Part shown: piece by piece, positions 37,126 through 45,852 of the stretch
Layout: each line of letters starts with the position of its first letter
Position numbering within the stretch: position 1 is the stretch's first letter
Source of the DNA: Rhodobacteraceae bacterium MED-G08
GTDB lineage: Bacteria > Pseudomonadota > Alphaproteobacteria > Rhodobacterales > Rhodobacteraceae
Direction of reading: 5' to 3'
Assembly: GCA_002457055.1 (NCBI GenBank)
Contig: NTKT01000005.1
Span: 32,616-96,615, forward strand
Length of the DNA: 64,000 bases
Notes under the pieces: generated by a model
What the model saw: only the letters and a program-made list of their open reading frames with translations
Database searches by the model: none
What the model was told of the DNA's origin: nothing
Program-made: the position numbers and the translations under genes

Positions 37126-37988
37126 TATTTAATCCTCAAAAGATATTGTGCGATAGAGCTTCTATCCGCTGCACTTAGCTTAGACGTGTTTTCAACTACC
37201 GAAGCCATTTTACCTCCAGCAACGTCATAATCAGGAGTAAAACCAGAACTTAGATATTCTATAATTTCATCTTCCGTCCAAGCAAGCTTCTCGGTGCTAA
37301 TACCAGGAATTCTTCCCTTACCACTTGGGTCTTGGGCTCCTTCTAGCCACTCAGAAAATTTTAATGCACCGAGTATGTTTCTAGGAGTATGACACTCTGC
37401 GCAATGAGCAAGTGCCTCAACTAAATATGTACCCCTATCAACCTCGGAGCTGACAAATTTATCTGACATGTAAAGAGTTTTCCAAATGCCGATATTTCGC
37501 CTGCTAGAAAATAAAAATGGTAAGTCATGATCGCTGATAAATGCGTCAGAGCTAGGCAGAGTCTTCCAGAACGTCCATAAGTCCATGATATCTTGATCTG
37601 TCATTTTGGAATATGCTGTGTAAGGAAATGTAGGGAAATAATGTTCGCCGTTAGGGCTCTGGCCGAGCTTTAATGCGTTATAAAAATCTTTAAATTCCCA
37701 TGCCCCGATTCCAAATTCAACACTATTGGAAATATTTGGAGCTTTAAATGTACCAAACGCAGTTTCAAATTTCTGCCCGCCAGCCAATAGATATTTGTCT
37801 TTTGAGCCCTCTTCAATATGACATCCACTACAACCCGCAGCTGTAAATATATACTCACCGTTGGATAGATCCGAAGTTTCCGCTGAATAATCAAGCACGG
37901 CAAGTGACTTCGGGGCGGTCACTGTCAGGTAAAGAAAAATTCCAAAGGCACTGGCTATAAGTGTCAATATAATTATTTTCACTCTCAT
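37125..37988 (-). CDS. Diheme cytochrome c
   Basis: A 287-residue protein with an N-terminal membrane anchor or signal (about residues 4-22) and two c-type domains, with heme sites CSGCH near residue 54 and CAECH near residue 198. The domain order resembles the cytochrome subunits of membrane dehydrogenases, but no dehydrogenase is beside it. It leads the cytochrome-cytochrome-multicopper oxidase operon and is divergent from cytochrome b561. Confidence 0.92.
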   Translation of the reverse strand: MRVKIIILTLIASAFGIFLYLTVTAPKSLAVLDYSAETSDLSNGEYIFTAAGCSGCHIEEGSKDKYLLAGGQKFETAFGTFKAPNISNSVEFGIGAWEFKDFYNALKLGQSPNGEHYFPTFPYTAYSKMTDQDIMDLWTFWKTLPSSDAFISDHDLPFLFSSRRNIGIWKTLYMSDKFVSSEVDRGTYLVEALAHCAECHTPRNILGALKFSEWLEGAQDPSGKGRIPGISTEKLAWTEDEIIEYLSSGFTPDYDVAGGKMASVVENTSKLSAADRSSIAQYLLRIK

Positions 37989-38143
37989 GCCTTCGAGGTA
38001 GTGGCTCCAGTTACTGGAAGGTCAATAGGAAGCAAAATGTTCTTTACATTTATAATTCAATATTCTTTTTATGATGCACTTTAAGTGTGTGTGAAATTTT
38101 TGGGAATGTTATATATGCTGATCTCAATTGTTGGAGAAATTAT

Positions 38144-38656
38144 TTGGAAGAAACAAACCTCATTAATCAAACTCGATATAGCAAAATAGCCAAACTAATG
38201 CATTGGGGGTTTGTACTTCTGTTTGCATATGGAGTTTTCAAACAAGTGGATGATGTTGCAGAACTCTCAGACCCCTCGCTGTTTAGACTTGAAATATTCT
38301 TTGCTGGTATCTTCATACTTCTTCTTTTGGGACGTTTTGTTTACATGACAAAAACACAGCGAAGCGCACTGCCCGAAAATACGAGTTACATTCAAAAAAT
38401 TGCAGCAAAACTTGTACACCTTGGAATGTATGTAAGCCTAGGGTCCATTGCATTAACAGGACTGGCGATAGGTGGACTTTATTGGATTGGGCTAAAAGAA
38501 GGGTTAATTATGGAAGCTGTGATCATTATCCACGAGTTTTCTGTTACTGGTACATATTGGTTGGTAGGTATCCACATCCTCGCCGCCCTTTATCATCGCT
38601 TCAAAGCTGATGGTGTATGGTCAGCTATGGTTCCATTTGCAAAATCAGAAAATTAA
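38144..38656 (+). CDS. Cytochrome b561
   Basis: A bacterial cytochrome b561 of 170 residues with four membrane helices. The N-terminus TRYSKIAKLMHWGFVLLF and the histidines in AKLVHLGMYVSLGS, VIIIHEF and LVGIHILAALYHRF are the usual heme b ligands. I prefer the TTG at 38144, which has GGAG seven bases upstream and gives the family N-terminus; the frame is open back to a GTG at 38087. It is divergent from the multicopper oxidase operon and may pass electrons between quinol and those cytochromes; this is inference. Confidence 0.9.
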   Translation: MEETNLINQTRYSKIAKLMHWGFVLLFAYGVFKQVDDVAELSDPSLFRLEIFFAGIFILLLLGRFVYMTKTQRSALPENTSYIQKIAAKLVHLGMYVSLGSIALTGLAIGGLYWIGLKEGLIMEAVIIIHEFSVTGTYWLVGIHILAALYHRFKADGVWSAMVPFAKSEN

Positions 38657-38750
38657 GTGGAGCACGCGACATTATAATAAATATTTCAATAATATTTGAG
38701 GCCTTTGGGACAAAATTTAGGGGTATGGTCGATCAAGCACTGTGCTTGGG

Positions 38751-39137
38751 TCAATATTCCTCGAATTGTGGTAAGTCATCTGAAATATCATAATAGTCAC
38801 CTTTACTTGCAACGTAGATATGGCGCATCCGATCAAGAGATGTCGGTGTTTCGAGCGAACCTGCTGAAACCGAGATTTTATCAATACCTTTTCTCTCATA
38901 AAACATGCTGGAGCCACATACACTGCAAAAACCACGACGAGCTTCATCTGATGAGTCATACCAGCTTAGTGACATAGCTTTAATTAAATTTAAATTAGCT
39001 TTTGCAACCTGTGTGGCGGCCCAGTAGTGGCCAGACGTTTTACGACACTGAGAGCAATGGCAGAAGACAACATCTCGCAGCTCTCCAATAAGTTCAAAAA
39101 CAACACCCTGACATTCACACGAACCTTTTACACTCAT
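38751..39137 (-). CDS. GFA/CENP-V-type zinc protein
   Basis: A 128-residue typical GFA-domain protein. Zinc ligands are in SCECQG, FCHCSQCRKTSG and GFCSVCGSSMFYE. The C-terminal HIYVASKGDYYDISDDLPQFEEY is the standard family ending. Family members are annotated as formaldehyde-activating, but most are uncharacterised. It overlaps no gene and has its own spacer. One of six in the window. Confidence 0.92.
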   Translation of the reverse strand: MSVKGSCECQGVVFELIGELRDVVFCHCSQCRKTSGHYWAATQVAKANLNLIKAMSLSWYDSSDEARRGFCSVCGSSMFYERKGIDKISVSAGSLETPTSLDRMRHIYVASKGDYYDISDDLPQFEEY

Positions 39138-39546
39138 GTTCTTTAGCCTTATTTTACCTTAAAAGTAGTACGGAAATACACTTCCCACTTTTTAATGATT
39201 TGTAAACAGAGCTTTTGTGAGCTGATTTCAACTAGCTGCGTTGATTTAACCAACCTAGATTAAAGCAAAGCTTTGGGATGCTATAACCGCTAATACGGCC
39301 ACAGCAGATAGCAAATGGATTATCGTAATTTTAGAATCTCCCATAAAAATATTGTAATATTAAAAGAAAATTAAATCAAATTTCGGTCTTTCTATGCTTT
39401 GATAGTATCCTTTAAGATCATAAATATTAAAATTTTACGCATAGATTTTGCATGTATTTAATAATTAATATTTGAAATACCTTAAGGCTGTCATTGCATT
39501 CTAAAATAGGGATATTAAAATCAATTCTGACTTATTAAGGTAAACA
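39138..39546. other. Intergenic region of about 400 bases
   Basis: This stretch between divergent genes is A/T-rich and largely featureless. The only candidate gene is a 29-residue minus-strand frame at 39255-39344 encoding MGDSKITIIHLLSAVAVLAV plus nine residues, a single hydrophobic helix. It has no ribosome binding site and I do not call it. Confidence 0.4.
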
Positions 39547-40035
39547 ATGGGCACAACACTTTATCATTGGACTTCGCGAGACGCGATGAAATTGATCTTG
39601 GCGAGCAAGAAACTTGAGCTCGAGGGAACTGAATATATGGCAGGGCTTCGGGAGGGTTATTCTATAGCTGACCAAAGAGCTCTTGATGACCAATATAATT
39701 ACTGTGGACGTTTTGTTTGGTTTACTGAAAGTCCATCTTACAATTTTTCAGGAAAAGTAAAAAATGAGATGGCGCTGATTTTAGATACTGATGCAATTGA
39801 AGTGCAGAAGTGGCATTATGTTAAAAAAGAAAACAAAAATAACTCTGATTTCATGAAGATTGCGAACGAAAATGACAGACTAGCAATTCGAATGGAAGAT
39901 GACCCGTATCAGTGGTGGGTATCAAAACAGCCAATAAAGTTGGAAGGGCTGAACTATCAAGTGGCAATGAGTAACTGGTTGCGAGAAATGCTGGAAAACG
40001 AACCAGAAGGAGCTACAAATTCAAAAGGTAATTGA
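39547..40035 (+). CDS. Hypothetical protein, possibly ADP-ribosyltransferase-like
   Basis: A 162-residue soluble protein starting MGTTLYHWTSRDAMKLILAS, with RFVWFTESPSYNFSG in the middle and DDPYQWWVS further on. The 'YH.TS....I' opening followed by a 'W.TE' strand is reminiscent of small ADP-ribosyltransferase-like folds (DarT, DUF4433 and relatives), but the similarity is by eye and the catalytic set cannot be confirmed. Its stop overlaps the possible TTG start of alkB, so the two may be co-translated. AAGG lies nine bases upstream of the ATG. Confidence 0.65.
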   Translation: MGTTLYHWTSRDAMKLILASKKLELEGTEYMAGLREGYSIADQRALDDQYNYCGRFVWFTESPSYNFSGKVKNEMALILDTDAIEVQKWHYVKKENKNNSDFMKIANENDRLAIRMEDDPYQWWVSKQPIKLEGLNYQVAMSNWLREMLENEPEGATNSKGN

Positions 40036-41174
40036 TTGTTAATTTTCAAGCTAGAGAGTTTTTAAAGGTGTCCAACACAAGTCAAAATTTTAGTAAACCT
40101 GAGCCGCCCATAGCGTTTGCCCTTCCATTATTGTTTTGTCCATTACTTATATTAGCGTGGGTTTACGGCGGAACTATATTAATTCTCGCCCCAGTTTTTG
40201 GTTACGTAATAATCTCAATCATTGATTTTATTATCGGTGAAAACAAAAAAAACCAAATAGATGTCTCGAACGACACAAGTAGTTACAAACTAATTCTATT
40301 TACCTGGCCCTTGATCCAATTCTTCTTACTGTTTGGATCTCTGGTCTCTATCTGTTGGTTTAATCACCTCACAACTCTCGAGGCTATTTGTTTAATGCTT
40401 GTACAGGGAATGATTACTGGGGCCGTCGGAATTACCTTTGCTCACGAATTAATGCATCAAAAAACAAAGCTAGAGCGATTTTTCTCAGATATCTTAATGG
40501 CCATGGCTTTTTATGGTCACTTTAGAACTGAACATGTATTTGTACACCACAGGTATGTAGGCACTAAGAAGGATGCGGTCACTGCCCGTTTCAATGAAAG
40601 TTTCTATACTTTTTTCCTTCGGGTCATCCCCCAGTGTCTAATTTCCGCTTGGTCAGTGGAAGCGCAAAAGCTCGCTTCCAAAAATAAATCTATCCTAAAT
40701 ATTTCGAACCCGTTTTACATTTATGCCGCATTGGCATGTTTCTTTGTGTGCTTGTCTTTCGTAGTTGGCGGAGGATGGGGCATTGCATTATTTTTCATTC
40801 AAGCACTGGTGGCCGTACTTCACTTGGAAGTTGTAAATTATATAGAGCATTATGGTCTCTCCAGAAAAAAAATATCAGATAATAAGTATGAACCCACAAA
40901 GCCACACCACAGTTGGAATGCCAATCATGCAGCCAGCAACTTACTACTTATTAACTTACAAAAACATTCGGATCATCATTCTAGGCCATCACAAACATAT
41001 CCAACTCTGAGTGCACATGATGCTGACAGCGCACCCCAATTACCATTTGGATACCCGATTATGGTTGTATTTAGCTTGGTACCATTTATTTGGCGCAAGG
41101 TAATGAACCCAAAAGTAATTAAATGGCGCGCGCAATTCTATCCAGAAGTCAGTGAGTGGAAAGGCTTAAGTTAA
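40032..41174 (+). CDS. alkB: AlkB-type membrane alkane/fatty-acid hydroxylase
   Basis: A 380-residue integral-membrane di-iron hydroxylase. The eight-histidine set is visible: HELMH at 138-142, EHVFVHHRYVGTKKDA, and LQKHSDHH, plus the AlkB signature NYIEHYGL. It would hydroxylate terminal carbons of alkanes with electrons from rubredoxin; no rubredoxin gene is nearby. The start is uncertain: the TTG at 40032 overlaps the preceding stop (TTGA), and a GTG at 40068 has GAGAG upstream. AlkB relatives with other substrates exist. Confidence 0.92.
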   Translation: MIVNFQAREFLKVSNTSQNFSKPEPPIAFALPLLFCPLLILAWVYGGTILILAPVFGYVIISIIDFIIGENKKNQIDVSNDTSSYKLILFTWPLIQFFLLFGSLVSICWFNHLTTLEAICLMLVQGMITGAVGITFAHELMHQKTKLERFFSDILMAMAFYGHFRTEHVFVHHRYVGTKKDAVTARFNESFYTFFLRVIPQCLISAWSVEAQKLASKNKSILNISNPFYIYAALACFFVCLSFVVGGGWGIALFFIQALVAVLHLEVVNYIEHYGLSRKKISDNKYEPTKPHHSWNANHAASNLLLINLQKHSDHHSRPSQTYPTLSAHDADSAPQLPFGYPIMVVFSLVPFIWRKVMNPKVIKWRAQFYPEVSEWKGLS

Positions 41175-41209
41175 ACCTACATCAATTGGTTAAATCCAAC
41201 TGAACAAAG

Positions 41210-41341
41210 TTAAACAGTTTGATTAGTATTAGCATAATGTAAGGCCACCTTCTTGTTTCGGGTAATAATTACAACTTTACCCTGTTCATCGTATAAAATG
41301 TAACGTACGCCGTGGCGCCAATTTACCTGCACAAGTTTCAT
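41210..41341 (-). CDS. Possible 43-residue small protein
   Basis: A minus-strand frame in the spacer after alkB. The product begins MKLVQVNWRHGVRYILYDEQ and continues with a strand-like GKVVIITRNKKVALHYANT. The alternation of hydrophobic and charged residues looks like a beta-hairpin followed by a helix, which is more orderly than chance. The ribosome binding site is weak. Confidence 0.4.
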   Translation of the reverse strand: MKLVQVNWRHGVRYILYDEQGKVVIITRNKKVALHYANTNQTV

Positions 41342-41443
41342 CTGCGAGTATACGTTAAATGCCCCTTTGAGTTAAATGGTAAGTTGTTAACTTCTTTTCA
41401 AGTTTCTTGTTATTTGTGTTACAACTAATTAACTCGAAAATAT

Positions 41444-41707
41444 TTGTTCATATTTATTATATTTTCGCTCAGCACCAAATCCATTGCTGTTGAAACTGAA
41501 GCCAAAGCGATAATTTCAGAGGTTACAGTTGTCGCTAGCGGGACTAACAAGGACGGCAATTTGCGTATGACTGTGTTGCATAATGATGAGATCTGTTTTT
41601 GCTTACATAACCGGCTTCCCTCAATGAATTTAGGGTCAGCAGATATTGTAAGTATCGAATGCCATAAGACTAACTACGAAAATGGAGAACAAATTAATAA
41701 AAACTGA
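41444..41707 (+). CDS. Hypothetical exported protein
   Basis: An 87-residue frame with a TTG start. The first 16 residues (MFIFIIFSLSTKSIAV) look like a signal peptide; the remainder contains ICFCLHNRLP and a second Cys later (SIECHK). There is no good ribosome binding site and no family match, so the start and even the gene are uncertain. Confidence 0.38.
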   Translation: MFIFIIFSLSTKSIAVETEAKAIISEVTVVASGTNKDGNLRMTVLHNDEICFCLHNRLPSMNLGSADIVSIECHKTNYENGEQINKN

Positions 41708-41724
41708 CAGCGAACAAGCTTTTG

Positions 41725-42102
41725 TTAGGGCTTAATGAGTACAGGCTTGCAAATAGGATGGGCAATTGCGATCTCAGGTCCAACTCTCAGCAATGCACGA
41801 CAATCTGCTTCAAGTTTTGAATATGTGTTTTCTACTTCCTCAATTAATTGATTAACATTTGGTTTTTTCGTCGTTTCCCCAAATGCAGTGTATAGACACT
41901 TCTCAAACGAAGCAGCTAATTGCTCATTTTCTGGTAGTTTTGTACTCTGTATCTGTGAGGCAATATTTCTAACCGTACCCGAATCAGCTGACTTTTGAGC
42001 CGCATCACAAATATTTAACAAGACACGCAAACGATTATCACTAATTTCACCAAAGGCACCCGTAGAGAGTGACATCAAAAAAGCTAAAACTACTAACCGC
42101 AT
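41725..42102 (-). CDS. Hypothetical exported protein with conserved cysteines
   Basis: A 125-residue protein from the ATG at 42102, with a signal peptide (MRLVVLAFLMSLSTGAFG). The frame continues upstream to 42201, but that would bury the signal sequence. The mature part is helical with four Cys (NICDAA, EKCLYT, ADCRAL, HPICKP) that could form two disulfides. No family recognised. Confidence 0.62.
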   Translation of the reverse strand: MRLVVLAFLMSLSTGAFGEISDNRLRVLLNICDAAQKSADSGTVRNIASQIQSTKLPENEQLAASFEKCLYTAFGETTKKPNVNQLIEEVENTYSKLEADCRALLRVGPEIAIAHPICKPVLIKP

Positions 42103-42225
42103 AACAAAACTTCTTTCTACAATTCTCTTCTTTATGATCATGAACAGTAACAAAAGTAATTTAGATAGCAATGTGAAGCTACACGAGATAGAATATTTCA
42201 CTTAGTTAATTTGAAAGGAAACGAA

Positions 42226-42342
42226 ATGGACCTTGAAGAAGTTTACTTACGTCAAATAGTCGAGCAGCTTAAGCTACAAAATAAGCTAAAGGAAGATAGC
42301 AACGAGCTTTTAAAAGAAATTTTAGATAAACTTGGTAAATAA
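42226..42342 (+). CDS. 38-residue coiled-coil peptide
   Basis: A short gene with AAAGGAAA before the ATG. The product (MDLEEVYLRQIVEQLKLQNK then LKEDSNELLKEILDKLGK) is a single highly charged amphipathic helix with leucine heptads. It lies in a spacer between the divergent 42102 gene and the 42374 gene. The clean ribosome binding site and heptad pattern support translation. Confidence 0.55.
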   Translation: MDLEEVYLRQIVEQLKLQNKLKEDSNELLKEILDKLGK

Positions 42343-42373
42343 ACGTTTATTATGAATGAATAGGAAAATCTTT

Positions 42374-42676
42374 ATGACATTGGTCACAACGATCACGAGA
42401 TTCAAAGCCAAGATCGGATTTGAAGATCAGCTAATAGATGCACTCAGAAAATTTGACAATTCCAACTCTATATCTTGGCAGATACTAAGCTTAGGAGATA
42501 GTGAGTATGCAGCTTTGAATACCTACGACAGTATCGAAGATAGAAGCATGGATGTAGTTTCGGGCTTAGATTGGCTAGATAGCATTACCCCTATTTTAGA
42601 ACTATATGAAAACGGTAGCCGCACCAAGGCATTCTCGGGCATAGTTCTGCATCAAAATGAAATAGATAATTACTAG
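42374..42676 (+). CDS. Small dimeric alpha/beta-barrel-like protein
   Basis: A 100-residue protein from the ATG at 42374, which has AGGAAAA at a good distance; an ATG at 42356 is less likely. It starts MTLVTTITRFKAKIGFEDQLIDAL, a strand-helix opening like ABM/antibiotic monooxygenase domains, followed by SWQILSLGDSEYAALNTYDSIED. Function unknown. Confidence 0.6.
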   Translation: MTLVTTITRFKAKIGFEDQLIDALRKFDNSNSISWQILSLGDSEYAALNTYDSIEDRSMDVVSGLDWLDSITPILELYENGSRTKAFSGIVLHQNEIDNY

Positions 42677-42703
42677 CTATAAGAATGTTTTTGATACAAT
42701 AAA

Positions 42704-42820
42704 ATGAATAAAAAATCAAAACTTATCATACTCTTTGTAATTTTAGCAGCTTCTTATTTTTCATATTATGTAAGCAGCTTAAAATTTACTCGATTTGATA
42801 ATTTTATAAGTAGTGAATAA
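42704..42820 (+). CDS. 38-residue membrane peptide
   Basis: MNKKSKLIILFVILAASYFS followed by YYVSSLKFTRFDNFISSE: a basic start, one membrane helix and a polar tail. Its stop shares the A of TAATG with the next gene, so the two are probably coupled. No family recognised. Confidence 0.5.
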   Translation: MNKKSKLIILFVILAASYFSYYVSSLKFTRFDNFISSE

Positions 42821-43128
42821 TGAGAATTCTTATATTTGGACTATTTTTATCGCTAAATTTGAACCAAGCTGAGGCTCAGGTAATGTATGGCCCAGGCAAT
42901 AAACCATGCTCGGCGCTCGTAAAAGCATGGGAGGGAGGTAGCTTTTTTGATAAAAACTTCTTCGACGCGTGGGTAAATGGGTTTGTAACTGGAGCAAATT
43001 GGAAATCAAAAAAATCAGTTCATGCAGACGAAACAATTTTTGGGATGGAGTTACTCAAGTTCTGCAAATCAAATCCATCGGAAAACGTGTTTACAGGGGT
43101 TATGCAAGTTTATAAGGGTTTTAACTAG
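42820..43128 (+). CDS. Small exported protein, possibly Rap1a/Tai-like
   Basis: A 102-residue protein with a signal peptide ending AEA (about residue 19). The mature part has CSALVKAWEGGSFFDKNFF, WVNGFVTGANW and LLKFCKSNPSENVF. The pattern of two Cys framing a 'W..G...G' helix resembles the Rap1a/Tai type VI immunity-like family of small periplasmic proteins, but no effector gene is near and the match is by eye. It is coupled to the membrane peptide at 42704. Confidence 0.62.
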   Translation: MRILIFGLFLSLNLNQAEAQVMYGPGNKPCSALVKAWEGGSFFDKNFFDAWVNGFVTGANWKSKKSVHADETIFGMELLKFCKSNPSENVFTGVMQVYKGFN

Positions 43129-43238
43129 ATATACTTTCTTAGTGTACCCAACCAAAAGTTCATTTGGGTCCAAAAGTTGTACTAGTCGCAAGCAACTTGG
43201 CCATTTAAGCTCAAGCTAAATCAATAAGGGAGAACAAT

Positions 43239-43610
43239 ATGTCTGATATTAAATGTATTAACCTTGGCTATGTCTGCTCCAATGCAGAGGCCGCGTCCGT
43301 CGAAGAAGTATTCCGGAAACATGCTGCTTGGATGACTGATTTTTACTCAGAGGCAAATAATGGGAGCGAACATTTACTCAATGCTTACTTTACTAAAGCG
43401 CCCGAGTTCATCGATCCTACTGATCCAGAAAAGGGTGTGACTGGCAATACATTATTCACAATCAATGAGCGTTTTACCGGGATGGCAAGTATTCAGCGTC
43501 ACGTCGAAAATGCGTCACAAAATGATTATTTCCCTCAATTTGCTGAAATACTCGGTAGTTATGGGAAAGTGATAAGCCTTGGCGGGGAAATCTATCATTC
43601 TATAAGATAA
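43239..43610 (+). CDS. Hypothetical protein
   Basis: A 123-residue soluble protein with GGGAG before the ATG. It has HAAWMTDFYSEANNGSEHLLNAYFTKAPEFIDPTDP and a later ERFTGMASIQRHVENASQ. The layout (strand, helix, strand, helix with His) could be a dimeric alpha/beta-barrel, but it is not a clear match to any family. Confidence 0.62.
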   Translation: MSDIKCINLGYVCSNAEAASVEEVFRKHAAWMTDFYSEANNGSEHLLNAYFTKAPEFIDPTDPEKGVTGNTLFTINERFTGMASIQRHVENASQNDYFPQFAEILGSYGKVISLGGEIYHSIR

Positions 43611-43690
43611 AATACTGAGTGTAATATAGTAACCGTAAATATATGAAAATAGAACGGCCTGGTTACGGCCAGAATTGATTTAAGAAGTTC

Positions 43691-44140
43691 TTATCCCCTC
43701 TTGTCTAAATTTTCGAGCATATCCATAAGCCGATCTGTTGTTCCGTTATTCTCAAAGGCCGCTTTCGTTGAAGTGGCCTTTGGGATATAATTAGGTTTTT
43801 GTGACGTCCATAATTCAACAGTTGGAGTGAACTCTATTTGACCATCAAGCAATCCCGCGGGTACGTAAATCATAGGATCCAAAAGATCTGGTTTGTTATA
43901 TATAAAAGTACCACAAGTTGGACAAAAGTTATAATGTAGTTTGTTCCCACTTCCGCCAGTTATATGATAATTTGAAAGAGACCCAGAAATCTCCAATTCG
44001 TCCTTTGGCTTAGCCAAGGCATGCAAAGTATGCCCAAAGACTTTCTGACAAACATTACAATGACATTTAAATTGCATCATTGGGTCGTATGAAAATTTAA
44101 AGCTAACCGCACCACATAAGCAATTTCCCGAGTACTTCAT
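43691..44140 (-). CDS. GFA/CENP-V-type zinc protein
   Basis: A 149-residue GFA-domain protein with zinc ligands in NCLCGAV, KCHCNVCQKVFG and NFCPTCGTFIYN. The C-terminal part (LLDGQIEFTPTVELWTSQKP and later MDMLENLDKRG) is clearly similar to the end of the GFA protein at 57667-58119, so the two are close paralogs. It stands alone on the minus strand. Confidence 0.92.
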   Translation of the reverse strand: MKYSGNCLCGAVSFKFSYDPMMQFKCHCNVCQKVFGHTLHALAKPKDELEISGSLSNYHITGGSGNKLHYNFCPTCGTFIYNKPDLLDPMIYVPAGLLDGQIEFTPTVELWTSQKPNYIPKATSTKAAFENNGTTDRLMDMLENLDKRG

Positions 44141-44287
44141 ATATTTTTATAATCCAGGTAATATTCGAAATGCAAATAATCGATCCGGATCAATTATCGC
44201 CAAAAAAACTCCTCAAACAATTTATAGCCAAAGCTTAGTTTTATCTATAGTCCATTCACAGTTAAAGCTCTCACTAAGGATAGTGTA

Positions 44288-45163
44288 TTGAAAAATTCTG
44301 AATTCCAACCCGTATTATTTATGGTTGGCTCCATGGCTCTTTTTTCTTTGGAAGATTTTTTTATAAAACTCTTATCAAGCACTATGCCAGCATCTCAAAT
44401 AATGGTAATTATGGGATTAAGTGGCGCGATAATCTTTTTAATTTTCGCTATTATTTCAAAACAACCAGTACTTAGCCGAGAGTTGCTAAATAAGCACGTG
44501 ATTACAAGGACATTTGCTGACTTATTCGGTGCATTATTCTTCGTAGGTGCAATAGTGCTAACACCCTTGTCATCAGCTTCAGCCATTCTTCAAGGAACTC
44601 CGCTGGCAATTACAGCGGGCGCGGCTATTTTTCTGGGAGAAACAGTTGGAATCAGGCGTTGGCTAGCGGTAATAATAGGGTTTTTTGGTATACTTTTAAT
44701 AGTTAAACCCGGACTAGCGGATTTCAATCCTTTAAGCTTGCTCGCTGTTGCGGCCGTTATTTGCCTATCTGTCAGAGATCTAGCGACACGAGCAATGAAA
44801 ACAACTTTACCAACCCTAACAATCTCCATCTACGGTTTCGGAGCAATGGCCGCGGCAGGTCTAGTGGCTATTCCATTTTATGGTGAGTTCATTTGGCCCA
44901 GTTTTGGTGAAATAAAAATATTAATGGTTGGCATAGCATCAGGCGTAACTGCATACTACCTGCTAGTGGGTGCCACTCGTTACGGTGATGCTTCTTTGAT
45001 TGCTCCTTTTAGGTATTCGAGGCTAGTATTCGCGCTATTATTGTCCATATTAATTTTGGGAGAACGTCCCAATCTAATGACATGGTTGGGAGCCTTTATA
45101 GTTGTATTTTCTGGGTATTTTATTGTTTTAAGGGAGCGAAACATTAAAAATGTGAAAAGATGA
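44288..45163 (+). CDS. EamA-family (DMT) transporter
   Basis: A 291-residue permease with ten membrane helices in two EamA repeats. The TTG at 44288 is preceded by AAGGA. Features include GETVGIRRWLAVIIGFFGILLIVKPG at the domain junction and LGERPNLMTWLGAFIVVFSGYFIVLRE at the end. Substrate unknown. It ends six bases from the stop of the ceramidase-like gene (convergent). Confidence 0.88.
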   Translation: MKNSEFQPVLFMVGSMALFSLEDFFIKLLSSTMPASQIMVIMGLSGAIIFLIFAIISKQPVLSRELLNKHVITRTFADLFGALFFVGAIVLTPLSSASAILQGTPLAITAGAAIFLGETVGIRRWLAVIIGFFGILLIVKPGLADFNPLSLLAVAAVICLSVRDLATRAMKTTLPTLTISIYGFGAMAAAGLVAIPFYGEFIWPSFGEIKILMVGIASGVTAYYLLVGATRYGDASLIAPFRYSRLVFALLLSILILGERPNLMTWLGAFIVVFSGYFIVLRERNIKNVKR

Positions 45164-45168
45164 TTAGT

Positions 45169-45822
45169 TTAAAAATTGCCACTTCTAGAGATTATGTGCC
45201 GACGATAAACTTCAATCATCCAAGCAAGCATAATGGCGTTAATAACATGCCACAAAAAGTGAGTGCCTGTCGGGATTGTCTCGCATAACGGCAAATCCAC
45301 AGAGCGGGCTAACATTGATATCGTCAACAATAACGCACCCATTGCAAGACCCCGCGATAAATACGGGAATTTTTTGTACAAAATAAGTGAATAAAGTGTA
45401 ATGAGTACCAATATGGGTATGTAAATACGGGTTGAACCAAGAAAGCTTAAGGGCAGCGTCAACCATTCCACGACAACTGAAAATGGAAAATACCCTAAAG
45501 TCACAACCAGCGCGCTGCGTCTCGGTAGGCCCAAAAAATCTTCTGTAGCAACAAAAATATATAAAAGGGTAAATAGTAGGATTAATAATACATCTAGTGC
45601 TCCAGCCCAGGCAGTGGCAACGGAATGAAAAAGAAAAGAGGCAATACCAATCATTGCTAAAAGAAAAGCTAAGGCACGCGCCTTATTGTTGAGCTCTTCT
45701 CTTCGCAAAACCCAAATTGCAGCCATCAAAAAAACAACATTGGTAACTGCATTTAAGGGTTCCGACCAAAACGAAGCATCAATTCTCTCACAATAACCAT
45801 CGATTGTTGCGAACCAATTCAT
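45169..45822 (-). CDS. Ceramidase-like membrane hydrolase (CREST family)
   Basis: A 217-residue integral membrane protein with seven helices. The start YCERIDASFWSEPLNAVTNVVFL, then IASFLFHSVATAWAGALDVL, and THFLWHVINAIML near the end are the three blocks of alkaline ceramidase/CREST proteins, which carry a zinc site of three His plus conserved Ser and Asp (here FLFHS, LDVL, and the HFLWH pair). Whether it acts on ceramide is unknown; many bacterial members have no known substrate. Confidence 0.85.
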   Translation of the reverse strand: MNWFATIDGYCERIDASFWSEPLNAVTNVVFLMAAIWVLRREELNNKARALAFLLAMIGIASFLFHSVATAWAGALDVLLILLFTLLYIFVATEDFLGLPRRSALVVTLGYFPFSVVVEWLTLPLSFLGSTRIYIPILVLITLYSLILYKKFPYLSRGLAMGALLLTISMLARSVDLPLCETIPTGTHFLWHVINAIMLAWMIEVYRRHIISRSGNF

Positions 45823-45852
45823 AAAATTGTACCTTAATAATTTACCAGAAAA

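Noticed and set aside
39255..39344. 29-codon minus-strand membrane peptide
   Set aside because: Hydrophobic but without a start signal; short hydrophobic frames are frequent in A/T-rich spacers.
43645..43680. GGCC-rich hairpin after the 43239 gene
   Set aside because: CGGCCTGGTTACGGCCAG can fold in several short ways and has no T-run; not distinct enough to call a terminator.
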